A stretch of DNA of 64,000 nt from Kalaharituber pfeilii (Eukaryota; Ascomycota; Pezizomycetes; Pezizales; Pezizaceae): positions 310,001 through 374,000 of the forward strand of contig WHUZ01000010.1 of assembly GCA_015179045.1 (NCBI GenBank), written 5' to 3'. The notes beneath the pieces were generated by a model. It saw only the letters and a list, made by a program, of their open reading frames with translations, searched no databases and had not been told where the DNA came from. Within the stretch, counting starts at the first letter, position 1. Each line of letters opens with the position of its first letter. The translations under genes were made by a program, and so were the position numbers. Of this stretch, positions 63,202 through 64,000 are shown piece after piece.

Positions 63202-63550
63202 ACCCCTAGTGCTTCAACTACTACTACTTCAAGTCCCGGTATTCCTGAATCACTTGAGGAGTCTAGGAACACTGAAGGTCAGATCAAGGTATGGAGATTA
63301 GCTCAGGAACATAAACTACTTCTATACAATTAACGGCACGCGAGTAATGAAATAAAAAAAAAAAAAAAAAAAATCTATACAATTAAAGGTGCATTGCATC
63401 CCTCATGATCTGTATATGCAATTGTTGACTTTTAATAAAAAGACTGGCCCTAGATGGATGAGAATTACTAGTTTTCTATATTATTTTTCTGATTTCGAGG
63501 ATGTTGAGCTATACTATATACAGGGAGAGCTCAAATTAGGTAAATAATAA
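63202..63550 (+). pseudogene. Coding remnant inside the DNA transposon
   Basis: Frame: SSPGIPESLEESRNTEGQIK, VWRLAQEHKLLLYN, then after the micro-insertion LKVHCIPHDLYMQLLTFNKK, TGPRWMRITSFLYYFSDFED and VELYYIQGELKLG followed by GTAAATAA, which could be a donor site. It may be an exon of the element's own gene. Not recognised. Confidence 0.4.
63334..63373 (+). mobile_element. LINE micro-insertion truncated within the hairpin
   Basis: CGGCACGCGAGTAATGAAAT plus an A tail, flanked by TCTATACAATTAA at 63321-63333 and 63374-63386. Confidence 0.92.
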
Positions 63551-63627
63551 TGAATTTAGTTGTAAATATTGGAATTTTGATTTTTTCCTCATTATAATAG
63601 CAAATTCTGATTCAGCGATGTCAAATT

Positions 63628-63687
63628 ATCGCCATAGCCCGTGGGGCGGCAAGCGATCAATGATGTAAAAAAAAAAAAAAAAAAAAA
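63628..63687 (+). mobile_element. LINE 3'-terminal micro-insertion with ATCGC/GCGAT stem
   Basis: ATCGCCATAGCCCGTGGGGC, GGCAAGCGATCAATGATGT and an A tail, flanked by GATGTCAAATT at 63617-63627 and 63688-63698. Confidence 0.92.
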
Positions 63688-63818
63688 GATGTCAAATTGG
63701 TATAATTTCTATAGTTGCAATATATTCAAATAAAAGTAGTAGAGTGAGGAATGCATGACGAGGAGTGCCCAGAAAGTGGATCGTTACAAGGGGGCAGATC
63801 GTTACCACATCGGGCACG

Positions 63819-64000
63819 CTACGCCTGCGAGTTCATGTTAGTTGGAGGCCTGAACGCCAAGCATTGGCAGTGACGGGCTGCACCATTTGGATTACCCCTC
63901 CTTGCACCTACCACTATCGGTATATAGTCTCGCAGAGCTCCACATCAGTCAATTTCCACGTCGCGTCCCAACTAATCGCCAAATTTCAGTTTCTCGTTCG
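63819..64000 (+). promoter_or_regulatory. Upstream region of a third copy of the unknown gene, cut by the window end
   Basis: CTACGCCTGCGAGTTCATG, GTTGGAGGCCTGAACGCCAA and GTCAATTTCCACGTCGCGTC match 52978-53120 and 37370-37500. The coding start would be expected about 50-60 bp beyond the window. Confidence 0.75.

Larger units (their letters stand above)
61201..63818. mobile_element. DNA transposon with about 85-bp inverted repeats
   Basis: CGTGCCCGAAGTGGTAACGA with TCTGCCC.CCTGTAACGATCC, GGGCACTCCTCGTCAT and further at the left is matched inverted at 63735-63818. Comparing with the empty site at 52970-52985 (TGTACGCTACGCCTGCG) shows a 3-bp CTA duplication. A 3-bp duplication fits PIF/Harbinger or CACTA groups, but the tips do not settle the family. 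Inside are a gene remnant and a solo LTR that itself carries a LINE. Confidence 0.85.

Noticed and set aside
1..64000. tRNA, rRNA or CRISPR array
   Set aside because: No cloverleaf with CCA-proximal and T-loop signatures, no rRNA-like blocks and no regular repeat-spacer array were recognised by reading. A tRNAscan/Infernal run would be decisive.

Overview
The window looks like a transposon-rich accessory region of a filamentous ascomycete (Pezizomycotina). Pointers are short introns (48-68 nt) with GTAAGT/GTATGT donors and CTAAC/CTGAC-like branch sites, Kex2-type secreted precursors, Tad-like non-LTR retrotransposons that carry RNase H, Ty3/gypsy LTR elements, MULE, pogo/Fot1 and hAT DNA transposons, and an ankyrin array of the kind found on fungal NLR-like proteins. 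The species cannot be named from sequence alone. I saw no rRNA, tRNA or CRISPR array.

Layout. 1-1740: LINE fragments. 1741-5770: a decayed Ty3/gypsy element on the minus strand (pol, gag, LTR). 6480-29075: the main single-copy interest, a cluster of a duplicated small secreted protein family, with intact genes at 7039-7824 (-), 11717-12367 (+), 15313-15969 (-) and 21577-22353 (-). A fifth copy (25077-29075, -) was split by a hAT element and a LINE. 29076-36700: degenerate coding sequence, tandem repeats and LINEs. 36725-38770: first copy of a duplicated multi-exon gene of unknown function (37587-38725). 39165-46558: a large minus-strand LINE with nested insertions, followed by ORF1-only LINE copies. 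46559-50080: an ankyrin-repeat pseudogene broken by a solo LTR and two LINE-type insertions. 50427-52156: hAT, MITE and LTR pieces. 52200-54400: second copy of the unknown gene (53202-54367). 55077-60596: a MULE whose transposase is interrupted by a pogo element. 60611-64000: a third copy of the unknown gene's upstream segment, split by a 2.6-kb DNA transposon; the gene itself would lie beyond the window.

The secreted family shares one design: a signal peptide of about 20 residues, a KR site near residue 41, a very acidic pro-region made of one or two repeats, then RRDYIERR and a mature part of exactly 98 residues. The mature part has no cysteine, is rich in lysine (net charge about +20 in the 216-aa copy) and is amphipathic. 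This is what one expects of a proteolytically activated membrane-active or antimicrobial peptide, but activity is inferred, not shown. All copies share upstream sequence with a TATA box and a predicted intron 22-23 nt after the stop codon.

A second theme is the LINE family. More than two dozen insertions end in the same roughly 45-nt 3' terminus that can fold into two stacked stems with covarying base pairs. Eight insertions consist only of this terminus, or part of it, plus poly(A), flanked by 11-14-bp target-site duplications. Three copies pair an ORF1 directly with the 3' end and lack ORF2, which suggests a non-autonomous subfamily mobilised by the RT/RNase H-bearing partner.
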